NCBI GenBank assembly: GCA_016887505.1
Contig: CP069393.1
Location: 124,001 to 188,000 of the forward strand
DNA length: 64,000 nucleotides
Direction of reading: 5' to 3'
Origin: Clostridia bacterium
Lineage (GTDB): Bacteria > Bacillota > TC1 > UBA5767
This document shows, piece by piece, positions 8,513 to 18,002 of this stretch. Each line of letters starts with the position of its first letter. Position 1 is the first letter of the stretch. The notes beneath the pieces are model-generated. The model was given only the letters and a program-made list of their open reading frames with translations, searched no databases and was not told the DNA's origin. A program made the position numbers and the translations under genes.

Positions 8513-9028
8513 TTGTAAGGACACAGTATGCAAGTTCAGTGTCAAGAATCCTTCCACATCGTTGCAGGAATCAGCCGAATGGTGGTTTTTTGGGGCAAGA
8601 CTTTCAATACAGTTTTGGTTTTAACATTAGGAGTGAATTCGCAATTTCCATGAAACCTGTATGATTTGGAATTCAGATGTAAGGTCAAAATAGAGGAGAG
8701 AAGTATGTTCTTTTAAGTCAGGCATTGCAACTTGGGTGTGCTGAACTTGTTCTCATTCTAGTATTACTGTAAAATTTAAGTATACTTAAGATAGGTGCAC
8801 ATCTATTTTAAACAATAATTTATTGCGTAAAAGCTTGGACGATGAAGTATGCTAGAAGCACAATCTAAGTAAGGGAACGATTGGAAAAGAAATTGGATTT
8901 TTATGCTAGTGTACTGTATCCAGGTTAGAAAAGGGAACTCGTTTTTGAGAAAGATTCCTTTACCGTTCTTGCTACAGAGACTTCAATAAAATAGCAAAAA
9001 AGGCAAAGGCGGAAGAGTAGGAGGAAGT
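8513..9028. other. Intergenic stretch without a recognised gene
   Basis: About 500 AT-rich bases separate divergent genes. Apart from the wide inverted repeat overlapping its left end, I see no open frame with a ribosome binding site, no RNA gene and no clear repeat. The GTAGGAGGAAGT ribosome binding site for the radical SAM gene lies at its right end. Confidence 0.5.
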
Positions 9029-9844
9029 ATGATTCTTGATGAAACAGTATATTATCCGCAGGATGAAATGACGACAGTTCTTTTGCCAGTCACAGCAGGG
9101 TGCTCATATAACAAGTGTGCATTTTGTTCAATGTATAAAGATAATGAGTATAATGAGATACCATTTTCTGAAATCGAAATACAATTGAAGAATGGGTATG
9201 CCTATACAGAAAAGATATTTTTGCTGGGTGCAGATCCACTGGCAATAGGGTTTGAAAAAATGAAGCGCTTGTTGGATATGATCCATAAATATCTGCCATA
9301 TTGTGCGCGTGTCGCTTCCTATGCCGCCATTAAAAGTATTGAGAAATACACTGTCAACGAGCTTTCAATTTTACATAACGCGGGTCTTAGATTATTGTAC
9401 ATTGGTTTTGAAACAGGCAGAGACGATGTCTTGAAACTAATGAATAAGGGACATACAGTTACACAGGCAATCTCACAGGCAAAGAAACTCAATGAAGCAA
9501 AGTTACCGTTTAATGTTATCGTGATGTATGGCATCGCAGGGAAGGGCAAGTCAGTAGAAAATGCCCTTGCAACAGCTCAGATGATTAATCAATTTAAAGC
9601 CAATAAGATTATTACCATGAATTTGCAGGTTATGTATGGTACCAAAATAGACCAGATGATACAAACTGGGGTTTTTGTTCCTGCAACAGGGGATGAAAGA
9701 TTATTGGAGATCCGAACTTTAATTGAGAATCTGCGACCAAACCAGCAGATGATTTTTGATACTACCCATCCTACCAATATGATTAAATTAAAGGGAGTAT
9801 TGCCGAAAGATAAGGAACGATTGCTAAAGCAACTACCGCATTAG
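9029..9844 (+). CDS. Radical SAM protein, Elp3/MiaB-type fold
   Basis: This 271-residue protein has the radical SAM [4Fe-4S] motif CSYNKCAFC (C-x(4)-C-x(2)-C spacing, near residues 25-33; this differs from the standard CX3CX2C by one residue but the flanks fit). It also has GFETGRDDVLKLMNKGH, a hallmark of the Elp3-like SAM-binding region, and a later VMYGIAGKGKS glycine segment. It should cleave SAM to a 5'-deoxyadenosyl radical. The substrate is unknown; no accessory domain (B12, TRAM, SPASM) is visible. GTAGGAGG precedes the ATG. The next gene lies about 115 bases downstream on the same strand. Confidence 0.88.
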   Translation: MILDETVYYPQDEMTTVLLPVTAGCSYNKCAFCSMYKDNEYNEIPFSEIEIQLKNGYAYTEKIFLLGADPLAIGFEKMKRLLDMIHKYLPYCARVASYAAIKSIEKYTVNELSILHNAGLRLLYIGFETGRDDVLKLMNKGHTVTQAISQAKKLNEAKLPFNVIVMYGIAGKGKSVENALATAQMINQFKANKIITMNLQVMYGTKIDQMIQTGVFVPATGDERLLEIRTLIENLRPNQQMIFDTTHPTNMIKLKGVLPKDKERLLKQLPH

Positions 9845-9958
9845 CGGATGCTAAGAGGTATCGGTAAAGAAAAACAGAATCTATCACTATAGGGAAAGGA
9901 TGAACTTGACCTTTTACTCATGTCCGAAGTAGTAAAAATTGGATAAGGAGACGGAAAT

Positions 9959-11821
9959 ATGGCGAATTTAAAGAGTTCTATCATGAGAGTTATACGTTCA
10001 TCTAGTGAGACCTTTCAGACCTATCCTGCGGTTATTGGTTGTGCACTTTTGTTTACGATTGTGACCATGGTGCGGATCCAAATGGACTGGCCATTGCAAG
10101 AAACCTATAATTTTTTATTCAACTGTTTACACCTGGCCTTTGCAACGGGAGCGGTATTTAGTTTGGCAGCAATTACTGCGGCAAATAGCCGGTCAGGAGA
10201 AAAGAAAGCCTTTCTGTATGCCAATATGTTGGGTGTAATCATTACCGCCCTAACCTTTATCCTGCTGTATGCTTTTGCAGCAAGAGAACCCTATGTGGCA
10301 AATGGCATCGTTACCAATGTGACAAATCTTGCTTCGGCTCGAGTAAGTGCAGCGATAGCAATCAGTCTGATCGCTTTTATTTATTTGGCAGGCTATCCCG
10401 AAGATGAGTCTGATTTTGGCCGCTCACTATTTATGTTCCATAAGGCCTTCTTTATTGCTATGATCTATGGCCTTGTAATCATGGCTGGGACTTCTGGGGT
10501 TGCAGGAGCGGTGCAAGCCTTGCTCTACCGGAATATGAGTGAAAAAGTATATATGTATCTTGGAACCATTACTGGCTTTTTGGCTTTTACCATTTTTGTG
10601 GGATATTTCCCAAGCTTTAGCAAGAATAAAATCGATGAACATAGAGAAGTTGCCCAAAAACAGCCCAGATTTATTGAAGTACTCTTTCAATACATTATGG
10701 TTCCGATCGCCTTGGCCTTAACGGTCGTTTTATTGATTTGGACGATGAAGACCATTGTTGCTGGTAGCTGGCCTTCTTTCATTAGACTATCGGGCATTGC
10801 GACTAGTTATGCGGGCATCGGTATTTGGCTGCATATCATGGTTACCCATCATGAAAGTGCGCTTGCCAAGTTTTTCAAAAAGATCTATCCCATTGTTGCC
10901 TTGGTAATATTGGCTTTTGAAGCACGGGTACTAGTGGTGCAGTTGGGTGAGAGTGGCTTGAAAACACCGGAATATTATTTTAGTCTCATCTGGGTTTTTG
11001 CTGTGTCAGCGTCCATTTTGCTTTTGATTAAAAAGGAGAAAGCCCATTCTTTTATTGCGGCAATATTATGTGCCCTGATTCTTTTTTCTGTACTACCAGG
11101 ACTTGGTTACCAGGCCCTTCCGGCTAGGGCTCAAGTTAACAGACTGGAAGAATTACTACTTGGTGAAAATATTCTACAAGGAGACAAGTTAGTCCCGGCG
11201 ACAGCAAGGCCTAGTCAGTCAGTCCGTGTACAAATTACGGATGCAGTAGAATACTTGTCAGGCAATGAGGATGCCAAGCTTCCAACATGGTTTGCCCCAA
11301 ATCTTTACCAAAATGATATTTTTGAGCGAGAGCTGGGTTTTGAAAAGGCTTGGCCTGACTATGATCCTGATGGGGGGATTCCAATTGACCGCACGATAGA
11401 AACATATTTGGCTTTGCCGAATGGGGCAATCGACATTACTGATTACACCTGGGCTATTTATGTTTCTGGTTACAATGCAAGGCAAGAAGAAGTGGATACG
11501 GTTTATGTTGAGGGAGAACAAGGCCTATATCGCATTACGTGGGATAGAACGGAAGCCCTTACTTTGCGTATAGACTTGGATGACCGATTGATTTTAGAAG
11601 AGGACATGAAACCGTATCTAAATACGATTGCTGGAAAATATCCGGATACCAACAGCTATGAGACGAGTATTGACAGTGGAGATTTGAGCTATGAATTGGA
11701 AACACCGGAAGTAACTGTGTTGATTGTATTTAAAGATCTTTCGGTGAATCTTGATGTAGAAAAAGATGAGTTTAGTTACTGGACAGAAATAAATATGATT
11801 TATATGAAGGAGAATAAGTGA
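9959..11821 (+). CDS. DUF4153-type polytopic membrane protein
   Basis: This 620-residue protein has roughly ten or more hydrophobic segments between residues 20 and 390, followed by a soluble C-terminal region of about 230 residues rich in aromatic and acidic residues. The overall pattern matches DUF4153 proteins, often labelled putative membrane or lipoprotein-associated proteins with no settled function. The TYPAVIGCALLFTI opening and the long exported C-terminal part fit that family. AAGGAG lies 8 bases before the ATG and a strong terminator follows, so it may form a unit with the radical SAM gene. Confidence 0.75.
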   Translation: MANLKSSIMRVIRSSSETFQTYPAVIGCALLFTIVTMVRIQMDWPLQETYNFLFNCLHLAFATGAVFSLAAITAANSRSGEKKAFLYANMLGVIITALTFILLYAFAAREPYVANGIVTNVTNLASARVSAAIAISLIAFIYLAGYPEDESDFGRSLFMFHKAFFIAMIYGLVIMAGTSGVAGAVQALLYRNMSEKVYMYLGTITGFLAFTIFVGYFPSFSKNKIDEHREVAQKQPRFIEVLFQYIMVPIALALTVVLLIWTMKTIVAGSWPSFIRLSGIATSYAGIGIWLHIMVTHHESALAKFFKKIYPIVALVILAFEARVLVVQLGESGLKTPEYYFSLIWVFAVSASILLLIKKEKAHSFIAAILCALILFSVLPGLGYQALPARAQVNRLEELLLGENILQGDKLVPATARPSQSVRVQITDAVEYLSGNEDAKLPTWFAPNLYQNDIFERELGFEKAWPDYDPDGGIPIDRTIETYLALPNGAIDITDYTWAIYVSGYNARQEEVDTVYVEGEQGLYRITWDRTEALTLRIDLDDRLILEEDMKPYLNTIAGKYPDTNSYETSIDSGDLSYELETPEVTVLIVFKDLSVNLDVEKDEFSYWTEINMIYMKENK

Positions 11822-11887
11822 CGTATTCTTCAGCCAAATAGTAGTGCATAACCGGAATATCTTAAAAAGAGTAGACTTATGATACCA

Positions 11888-11936
11888 ACCCCCGAAAGTT
11901 AGAGTATAAATCTAACTTTCGGGGGTGTTTTTATTA
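11888..11936 (+). terminator. Rho-independent terminator
   Basis: A perfect 16-bp stem (ACCCCCGAAAGTTAGA and its complement) has a 7-base loop and is followed by GTTTTTATT. Confidence 0.9.
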
Positions 11937-12033
11937 TGGGGCTAGTTTAGAATGCTATAATAAGAAGAATAAGACAGCTTGAAGTAAAGATAAGATACAG
12001 CGTTTCTTCTATTGATAGAATGAGGATTAGGGT

Positions 12034-13320
12034 ATGGATAGTAACACCATTAGAGCAATCAGACATGATAGACAAATCAGGAAGTTTTCCTTATATGGGT
12101 TTCTCAAGAACCTGAAATTTTTTGAACCATATTTGGTCATCTTCCTTTTTGCCGGAGGACTAAACTTTTTTCAAATTGGTTTGCTATATGCTATTAAAGA
12201 AATCATTATATATATTTTTGAAATTCCTTCAGGCGTCATGGCAGATAATTATGGACGAAAAAAAGAATTGTATTTGTGCTTTACCTTTTACATTATTTCC
12301 TTTGTAATATTTTTCTTTACCCAAAGTTTTTTTACGGCAGCACTAGCCATGGTCTTTTTCGGATTGGGAGAGGCTTTTAGGTCCGGTACTCATAAAGCCA
12401 TGATGTATACTTATCTTGAGGAAAAGAATTGGGAAGAGCATAAGATGCTAGTATATGGGAGAACGCGTTCCTTTTCCTTGATTGGATCCGCTATTAGTTC
12501 AATTCTGGCTGTAGCTCTGATTCTCAATATTCCAGGTTCAAGATATATTTTTCTAGCGTCTATCGTTCCATATATTTTAGACTTACTACTGATTATGTCT
12601 TATCCTGAATCGTTAGATCGTTCCGGCGTCACTTGCTCGGAGCCTTTTATGCAAGCATTGGTCAGTCATATGGTTCGCATCTTCAAAAGACCTAAATTAA
12701 GAAGATTCTTGGTGAAAGCAGCCACTTTTGAAGCGGTATTCAAAAGTGTTAAAGACTATATACAGCCAATACTAGGAATGCTCTTAATGTCTTCTGGTCT
12801 TGCCCTGTTATCCGAATTTTCACTTGATGACCAGCTTAAAATCGTCCTAGGGATTACCTATGGTGTGATCAACCTCTTCAGCGCCTTTGCTTCTAGAAAT
12901 GTATATCGCTTGCAGAGCTATATGGTTGCAGAAAAAATGGTGAATCTATTCTACCTAGCCCAAATCATTTGTTTCTTTATCTTATATTGGACAATTAGAA
13001 TTTCTCAGCCCTACCTAATTGCTCTTATGTTTGTAGCCCTTTACCTAATTCGAGACATGCGAAAGCCGGTACTGATTGATATTTGCGGTTCCTTGATGAA
13101 GAAGGAAGAGCGGGCTACGGTTCTAAGCGTAGAATCACAGATGAGGGCCCTGTTTACTGTGGTGCTAGCACCCGCTGCTGGCTTTATTGCAGATAAGGCG
13201 GGTGTCGGTTTAGCGATGCTATGTATTGGTTTATTGCTCCTGCTTGTGTATTTTTTTGTTCCCAATTCAGTAGAGGATCCTTGTGATGGAAACAATGGGT
13301 TAACAAGAGAGCAACACTAG
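12034..13320 (+). CDS. Major facilitator superfamily transporter
   Basis: This 428-residue protein has about twelve hydrophobic segments, standard for MFS secondary transporters. The loop after helix 2 carries GVMADNYGRKKEL, a good match to the MFS motif A (G-x-x-x-D-x-x-GRK). A second loop (GFIADKAGVG) near residue 390 repeats the pattern in the C-terminal half. Substrate cannot be told; the overall look is that of drug/metabolite exporters. It is followed by a terminator shared with metH and has no co-directional neighbours. Confidence 0.9.
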   Translation: MDSNTIRAIRHDRQIRKFSLYGFLKNLKFFEPYLVIFLFAGGLNFFQIGLLYAIKEIIIYIFEIPSGVMADNYGRKKELYLCFTFYIISFVIFFFTQSFFTAALAMVFFGLGEAFRSGTHKAMMYTYLEEKNWEEHKMLVYGRTRSFSLIGSAISSILAVALILNIPGSRYIFLASIVPYILDLLLIMSYPESLDRSGVTCSEPFMQALVSHMVRIFKRPKLRRFLVKAATFEAVFKSVKDYIQPILGMLLMSSGLALLSEFSLDDQLKIVLGITYGVINLFSAFASRNVYRLQSYMVAEKMVNLFYLAQIICFFILYWTIRISQPYLIALMFVALYLIRDMRKPVLIDICGSLMKKEERATVLSVESQMRALFTVVLAPAAGFIADKAGVGLAMLCIGLLLLLVYFFVPNSVEDPCDGNNGLTREQH

Positions 13321-13367
13321 AACCAAAATAAACCAATAATAAATTAAGAGTGAACCCAAAATGGATT

Positions 13368-13405
13368 CATAAAAGAAGGGACGTCGCGACGTCCCTTCTT
13401 TTATG
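13368..13405. terminator. Bidirectional convergent terminator
   Basis: A perfect 38-base palindrome centred on GTCGCGAC has A/T-rich flanks that give T-tracts in both directions (TTCTTTTATG). It serves both the MFS gene and metH. Confidence 0.85.
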
Positions 13406-13415
13406 GATTCTCTAT

Positions 13416-16400
13416 TTACTTGTATTTGATTTTTGTTGATAGCATCCGCTCAATGAATTCAGTCGTTCTACCTTTGCTTGCAGCATATTGCTTAATCTGC
13501 TCTTCGCTAAGGTTATGTACGTCGAAGTATTTGGCTACCGGGTTTGCAAAATAGAGACCACACACGCTGGCTACGGGATTCATCATGAAGCTATCTGTAA
13601 GTTCTACCCCGATATTTTTTTTAACGTCTAATAAATCAAAAAGTCTAAGTTTTTCTGAATGGTCTGGAAGCGACGGATAGCCAATGGCTGGCCGGATGCC
13701 TACATATTGTCCTTTCAATATTGAATCCATGTTGAAATAGTCAGAGGCTTTTTCATAACCCCAGAAATCTGTTCTTACCTTATGGTGAAGGAGTTCTGCA
13801 AAGGCTTCAGCCAAACGGTCTGCAAGTAATTTAATCATGATGGCATTATATTCATCTTGCTTTTCATTAAACTCTGCGACCAATTGGTCGACACCGAGAC
13901 CCGTGGTGAGGGCAAAGGCACCGATGTAGTCGGTTACGCCACTGTTTTTCGGTGCGATGAAATCAGCTAGGGAAAGAAAGGCTGACTTCTCAGAATCCTG
14001 TACTTGCTGTTGCCGAATGGTAGGGAAGGAAGCCAATCTTTCACCAGTGTTTGGATCATTGAAGTTGATTTGATCTGTTTCAGAGTCTGCTGGGAAAAGA
14101 CCATACACACCATTTGCAGTCAACCACTTGTTTTTCTCGATCTTATCGAGAAGAAGGTTGGCATCGTTATACAGTTTTTTAGCTTCATCTCCATAGGTTT
14201 CATTTTCTAAAATTTCTGGATAGGACTGTTTCATTTCCCAAGCCGTAAAAAAGTAGGACCAATTGATGTATTTTCGAATCTCTGCTATTGGGTAGTTCTG
14301 TAAGACTTCAATGCCGAGTTTTTTAGGCTTGGTGATGGGCATGCTTGCCCAGTCGGTTTCCAGCCGATTATTTTCTGCTTCCTGCATAGTTACGGTAGGA
14401 TGTTCCTTATTTTCATAGGCTCTGCGCATCGCTAGATAGTCCTCTTTGATTGAGGCGATATAGCTTGAACTGGATTCTGGATCAATCAATTTTTTTGCTG
14501 CATCAACACTACGGGAAGCATCTGTAGCCCGAACTACGCCATAATTGTATTTGGGGTCAATCTTGACGGCAGTATGAATTTTAGAGGTGGTAGCACCGCC
14601 GATTAAGAGTGGTATCTGGATACCTTGTTTTTGCATTTCTTCTGTAATATGGACCATCTCATCTAAGGATGGGGTAATCAGTCCACTTAGACCGATGATA
14701 TCAACTTTTTCCCGAATGGCCGTTTCTAGTATAGTTTCGCAAGGAACCATGATGCCCAAGTCGATGACTTCAAAGTTATTGCAGGCCAGTACTACTCCGA
14801 CAATATTTTTCCCGATGTCATGGACATCGCCTTTTACAGTTGCCAACAGAATTTTGCCAGCCTTTTTGTTGCCAGTGGAAAGAAGGGACTTTTCAACATG
14901 GGGTTGTAGAATGGCGACAGCCTTTTTCATGACTCGGGCACTTTTTACAACTTGCGGTAAAAACATTTTCCCGTCTCCGAAAAGATCGCCAACTTTATTC
15001 ATGCCATCCATTAAAGGTCCTTCGATGATGTCTAGTGCTTGGTCGAACTGTTCCAGTGCTTCTGCAAGGTCTTCTTCAATATATTCTGTAATTCCCTTGA
15101 TCAGTGCATGGCTAAGTCGTTCAGCTGCCGGCTTATTGCGCCATTCTTCTTGTTCTTTGGCCTGGGTGCTTTTTTGGCCCTTTAGTTCTTCTGCAATGTC
15201 GATTAGTTTTTCAGTAGCGTTTGGTTTCCGGTTTAACACGACATCTTCGACGATTTCCAATTGTTCTTTGGGAATCTCGTCGTAGATTTGTATCATCGCT
15301 GGGTTCAAAATAGCCATATCTAGTCCGGCTTGTATTGCGTGGTAGAGAAATACGGAATGCATGACTTCACGTACTGGATTATTTCCTCTAAAAGAGAAGG
15401 ATAGATTGCTGAGGCCACCGCTTGTTTTTGCATAGGGTAGGTTGGCCTTAATCCACCGCACAGCTTCAATGAAATCTACAGCATAATTATTGTGTTCTTC
15501 AATGCCCGTCGCTATGGCAAGGACATTCATGTCAAAAATGATGTCTTCTGGATAGAACCCGACCTGATTTACTAAAATATTGTATGCGCGTTCTGCGATT
15601 TCAATTTTACGTTCATAGGAAGAAGCTTGGCCTTGTTCATCAAAAGCCATGACCACGGCAGCAGCCCCATATTTTTTAACTAGTCTTGCTTGTTTGATAA
15701 ATTCTGCCTCACCATTTTTTAGACTGATCGAATTGACAAGCGATTTTCCCTGAATGGCCTTGAGTCCAGCTTCAAGGACGTGCCATTTAGAGGAGTCAAT
15801 CATGATAGGTACCTTAGAAATACTCGGTTCTGTCGCAATCAGTTTTAAAAACTTATCCATTTCATCTTCTGCGTCGAGCATGCCGTCATCGAAGTTAATA
15901 TCAATAACTTGTGCACCGTTTTCCACTTGGTGTTTGGCGACATCTAGGGCTGTTTCATACTGTTTATCCCGAATTAGCCGAGCAAATTTGGCGGAACCTG
16001 AAACGTTGGTTCGCTCACCAATGTTTATAAAATTATTATCTTTTGTGACCAAAAGGGATTCCATGCCAGCATATTTGGTAACTATTTCGTGCTCTGGAAC
16101 AAGCCTTTGCGTAAAGTCATTCACTACCGCAGAGATTGCTTGAATATGAGCTGGCCTTGTACCACAACATCCTCCAACAATATTGAGGTGCTTTTCTGCC
16201 ATTAATTGTTTTAAGAAATGAACCATCGTTTCTGGCGACTCGTCGTATTCACCAAACTGATTTGGAAGTCCAGCATTTGGGTGCACACTGATGAAAAGAT
16301 CCTGGGTTTCAGAGAGCTCTTTGATGTAAGGAATTAGGTCCTTGGCTCCAAAAGAACAGTTGAGTCCAATGCTGATGACATAGTCACTTAGGATGGAGGC

Positions 16401-17114
16401 AGCGAAAGCGCTCAGGGTTTGACCAGATAAAATTCGTCCACTCTTATCGACCAAAGTACCAGAAATCAGGATGGGCAGATATTTTCCTTTTGCTTCAAAG
16501 GCAGTCTCAGCCGCAAAGAGGGCTGCGCGTACATTCAATATATCTGTAATGGTTTCAATGAGTAGAAGGTCTGCGCCCCCATCGATGAGTCCATTAATCT
16601 GCTCCATATAGCTTTCTTTTAAATCATCAAATGAAATATTACGAAACCCTGGATTTTCGACGTCAGGTGATATGGAGCCGGTCTTATTTGTCGGGCCAAT
16701 GGAACCTGCTACAAAACGGGGCTTTTGGGGTGTTTTCTGTGTCCAATCATCGGCTACTAAGCGCGCAATTTGTGCACCCTGATAGTTGATATCGTAGACA
16801 TACTCTTCTGTGCCATAGTCTTCTTGGGAGATACTCGTGGCGTTGAAGGTGTTTGTTTCAATGATATCAGCTCCGGCTTTACAGTATGCATCATGGATTT
16901 TTTGAAGAACATCTGGCTTAGTAAGACAAAGTATGTCATTGTTTCCTTTTAAAGACAGGGGATGGTTTTTGAAATCCTTACCTCTAAAATCTTCTTCTGT
17001 CAGATGTTGGTCCTGTATCTGTGTGCCCATGGCTCCATCGAGTACAAGTATACGGTTTAGTAAGGCTTTATAAAGAGGATTATTTTCAAATAGTTTCTTA
17101 GTTATTACTTTCAA
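13416..17114 (-). CDS. metH: Cobalamin-dependent methionine synthase, full length
   Basis: It transfers methyl from 5-methyltetrahydrofolate to homocysteine via B12. The 1232 residues compare with 1227 in E. coli and all four modules are visible. The homocysteine domain has [10 protein letters not shown] near the start and zinc ligands in GLNCS and GGCCGT. The pterin domain has [11 protein letters not shown] and [10 protein letters not shown]. The cobalamin domain has DVHDIG near residue 764, with its His as lower axial ligand. The C-terminal activation domain has [10 protein letters not shown] and [15 protein letters not shown] (SAM binding). I choose a TTG start at 17114, because AAAGAAAGG lies 9 bases upstream; an ATG-type start at 17183 has no such site. 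I see no S-box or cobalamin riboswitch upstream. Many Clostridia carry a MetH without the activation domain, so a full-length form is notable. Confidence 0.96.
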   Translation of the reverse strand: MKVITKKLFENNPLYKALLNRILVLDGAMGTQIQDQHLTEEDFRGKDFKNHPLSLKGNNDILCLTKPDVLQKIHDAYCKAGADIIETNTFNATSISQEDYGTEEYVYDINYQGAQIARLVADDWTQKTPQKPRFVAGSIGPTNKTGSISPDVENPGFRNISFDDLKESYMEQINGLIDGGADLLLIETITDILNVRAALFAAETAFEAKGKYLPILISGTLVDKSGRILSGQTLSAFAASILSDYVISIGLNCSFGAKDLIPYIKELSETQDLFISVHPNAGLPNQFGEYDESPETMVHFLKQLMAEKHLNIVGGCCGTRPAHIQAISAVVNDFTQRLVPEHEIVTKYAGMESLLVTKDNNFINIGERTNVSGSAKFARLIRDKQYETALDVAKHQVENGAQVIDINFDDGMLDAEDEMDKFLKLIATEPSISKVPIMIDSSKWHVLEAGLKAIQGKSLVNSISLKNGEAEFIKQARLVKKYGAAAVVMAFDEQGQASSYERKIEIAERAYNILVNQVGFYPEDIIFDMNVLAIATGIEEHNNYAVDFIEAVRWIKANLPYAKTSGGLSNLSFSFRGNNPVREVMHSVFLYHAIQAGLDMAILNPAMIQIYDEIPKEQLEIVEDVVLNRKPNATEKLIDIAEELKGQKSTQAKEQEEWRNKPAAERLSHALIKGITEYIEEDLAEALEQFDQALDIIEGPLMDGMNKVGDLFGDGKMFLPQVVKSARVMKKAVAILQPHVEKSLLSTGNKKAGKILLATVKGDVHDIGKNIVGVVLACNNFEVIDLGIMVPCETILETAIREKVDIIGLSGLITPSLDEMVHITEEMQKQGIQIPLLIGGATTSKIHTAVKIDPKYNYGVVRATDASRSVDAAKKLIDPESSSSYIASIKEDYLAMRRAYENKEHPTVTMQEAENNRLETDWASMPITKPKKLGIEVLQNYPIAEIRKYINWSYFFTAWEMKQSYPEILENETYGDEAKKLYNDANLLLDKIEKNKWLTANGVYGLFPADSETDQINFNDPNTGERLASFPTIRQQQVQDSEKSAFLSLADFIAPKNSGVTDYIGAFALTTGLGVDQLVAEFNEKQDEYNAIMIKLLADRLAEAFAELLHHKVRTDFWGYEKASDYFNMDSILKGQYVGIRPAIGYPSLPDHSEKLRLFDLLDVKKNIGVELTDSFMMNPVASVCGLYFANPVAKYFDVHNLSEEQIKQYAASKGRTTEFIERMLSTKIKYK

Positions 17115-17521
17115 TTTTTTATGCCTTTCTTTATCGATTAATATGAGTCTTAACATTTTATGATATAGGCATACATGAGTCAACCTAATGAGGAATAAGA
17201 TGGAAGCGAATGAGCTAAGAGGTCTTTTTGTATTGAAAGAATTAATTCCAGAATGATAGAAACCGGTCTTTACTCGTTACGACAAAAAGTCGGAGGGGCT
17301 ATGCGAAAAGGGGAGGAACTGATTCTAGTTAAGAGGAGCATGAGCGATGAGCAAGCATTAGCCATATAAAAAGTGAAGGCTCAATTACAACTAGATTCGT
17401 CCAGCTCACAATTTGTATTCAAAATGTTTCTAGCGAGGTAGGCAAAATTTTAGTATATGCGCTTTCGAATGGGTGTTTCCTAGGACATATGAGTATAATT
17501 AATTATAAGGGTGGTGTTTAT
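17115..17521. other. Divergent intergenic stretch upstream of metH
   Basis: I looked on the metH strand for S-box, SAM-II-like and cobalamin-riboswitch landmarks and found none. A 22-codon open frame (17301-17369) with GGAGGGG in front exists on plus but resembles nothing I know. No RNA gene seen. Confidence 0.5.
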
Positions 17522-17824
17522 ATGTATAAATTAGTGATGGTAGTTAATTTTATTCTAGGCCTATTTGGTATGTACACGCTACAGTATGAATGGTACAGAG
17601 GACAGTTTAACGGAACATATTTGAGTGGGCAAGATCCTACTGCACTGAAGCTATTGGTTATAGCCATAGTAATTATCCTTATTAATTGGTTGATTTATTC
17701 CAAGAAATATAAGGCTAGATGTGTCTTGAGTAAGTTTAGCTATTCTTTCATATTTATCGGTTCCCTTGTTGCTGGTATGTGTAGCGAGCTCATTTTACTA
17801 ATGATAATCCTTATGCTTTCTTGA
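17522..17824 (+). CDS. Small membrane protein with three transmembrane segments
   Basis: This 100-residue protein is of unknown function. Hydrophobic segments lie at about residues 3-19, 43-60 and 73-98, separated by an aromatic, polar loop (YEWYRGQFNGTYLSGQDP) and a basic loop (KKYKARCVLSK). The start at ATG 17522 follows AAGGGTGGTG; a frame from 17489 is open but lacks a site. No partner gene: the next gene has its own promoter. Confidence 0.65.
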   Translation: MYKLVMVVNFILGLFGMYTLQYEWYRGQFNGTYLSGQDPTALKLLVIAIVIILINWLIYSKKYKARCVLSKFSYSFIFIGSLVAGMCSELILLMIILMLS

Positions 17825-17898
17825 TATTTATAATCTGATATTGCTTAATGATTATTTTGTGGTTTTATGCTGAGAAGCGTTACAAAAAAATACGAAAA

Positions 17899-17927
17899 TT
17901 GACTTTGCCCTAGTATATTTTTAAATT
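17899..17927 (+). promoter_or_regulatory. Candidate promoter of the LRR surface protein gene
   Basis: TTGACT (17899-17904) and TAAATT (17922-17927) are separated by 17 bases, about 75 bases before the GTG start. Confidence 0.5.
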
Positions 17928-18002
17928 TTCTAATTGATAGACAGAAGTAGTATAAGTGCTATTATGGGTATATGAATATTTATAAATATAAGGGGGCGCA
18001 AC

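Noticed and set aside
14587-15285. A 232-codon open frame on plus opposite metH
   Set aside because: It is a shadow of a highly conserved enzyme on the other strand, serine/proline-rich, with no ribosome binding site.
17301-17369. A 22-codon plus frame with GGAGGGG in front
   Set aside because: Too short to judge, no similarity recognised, and located in the divergent intergenic stretch; noted but not called.
17115-17521. Possible SAM or cobalamin riboswitch upstream of metH
   Set aside because: I looked for the known conserved boxes on the metH strand and did not find them; a covariance scan would be more sensitive.
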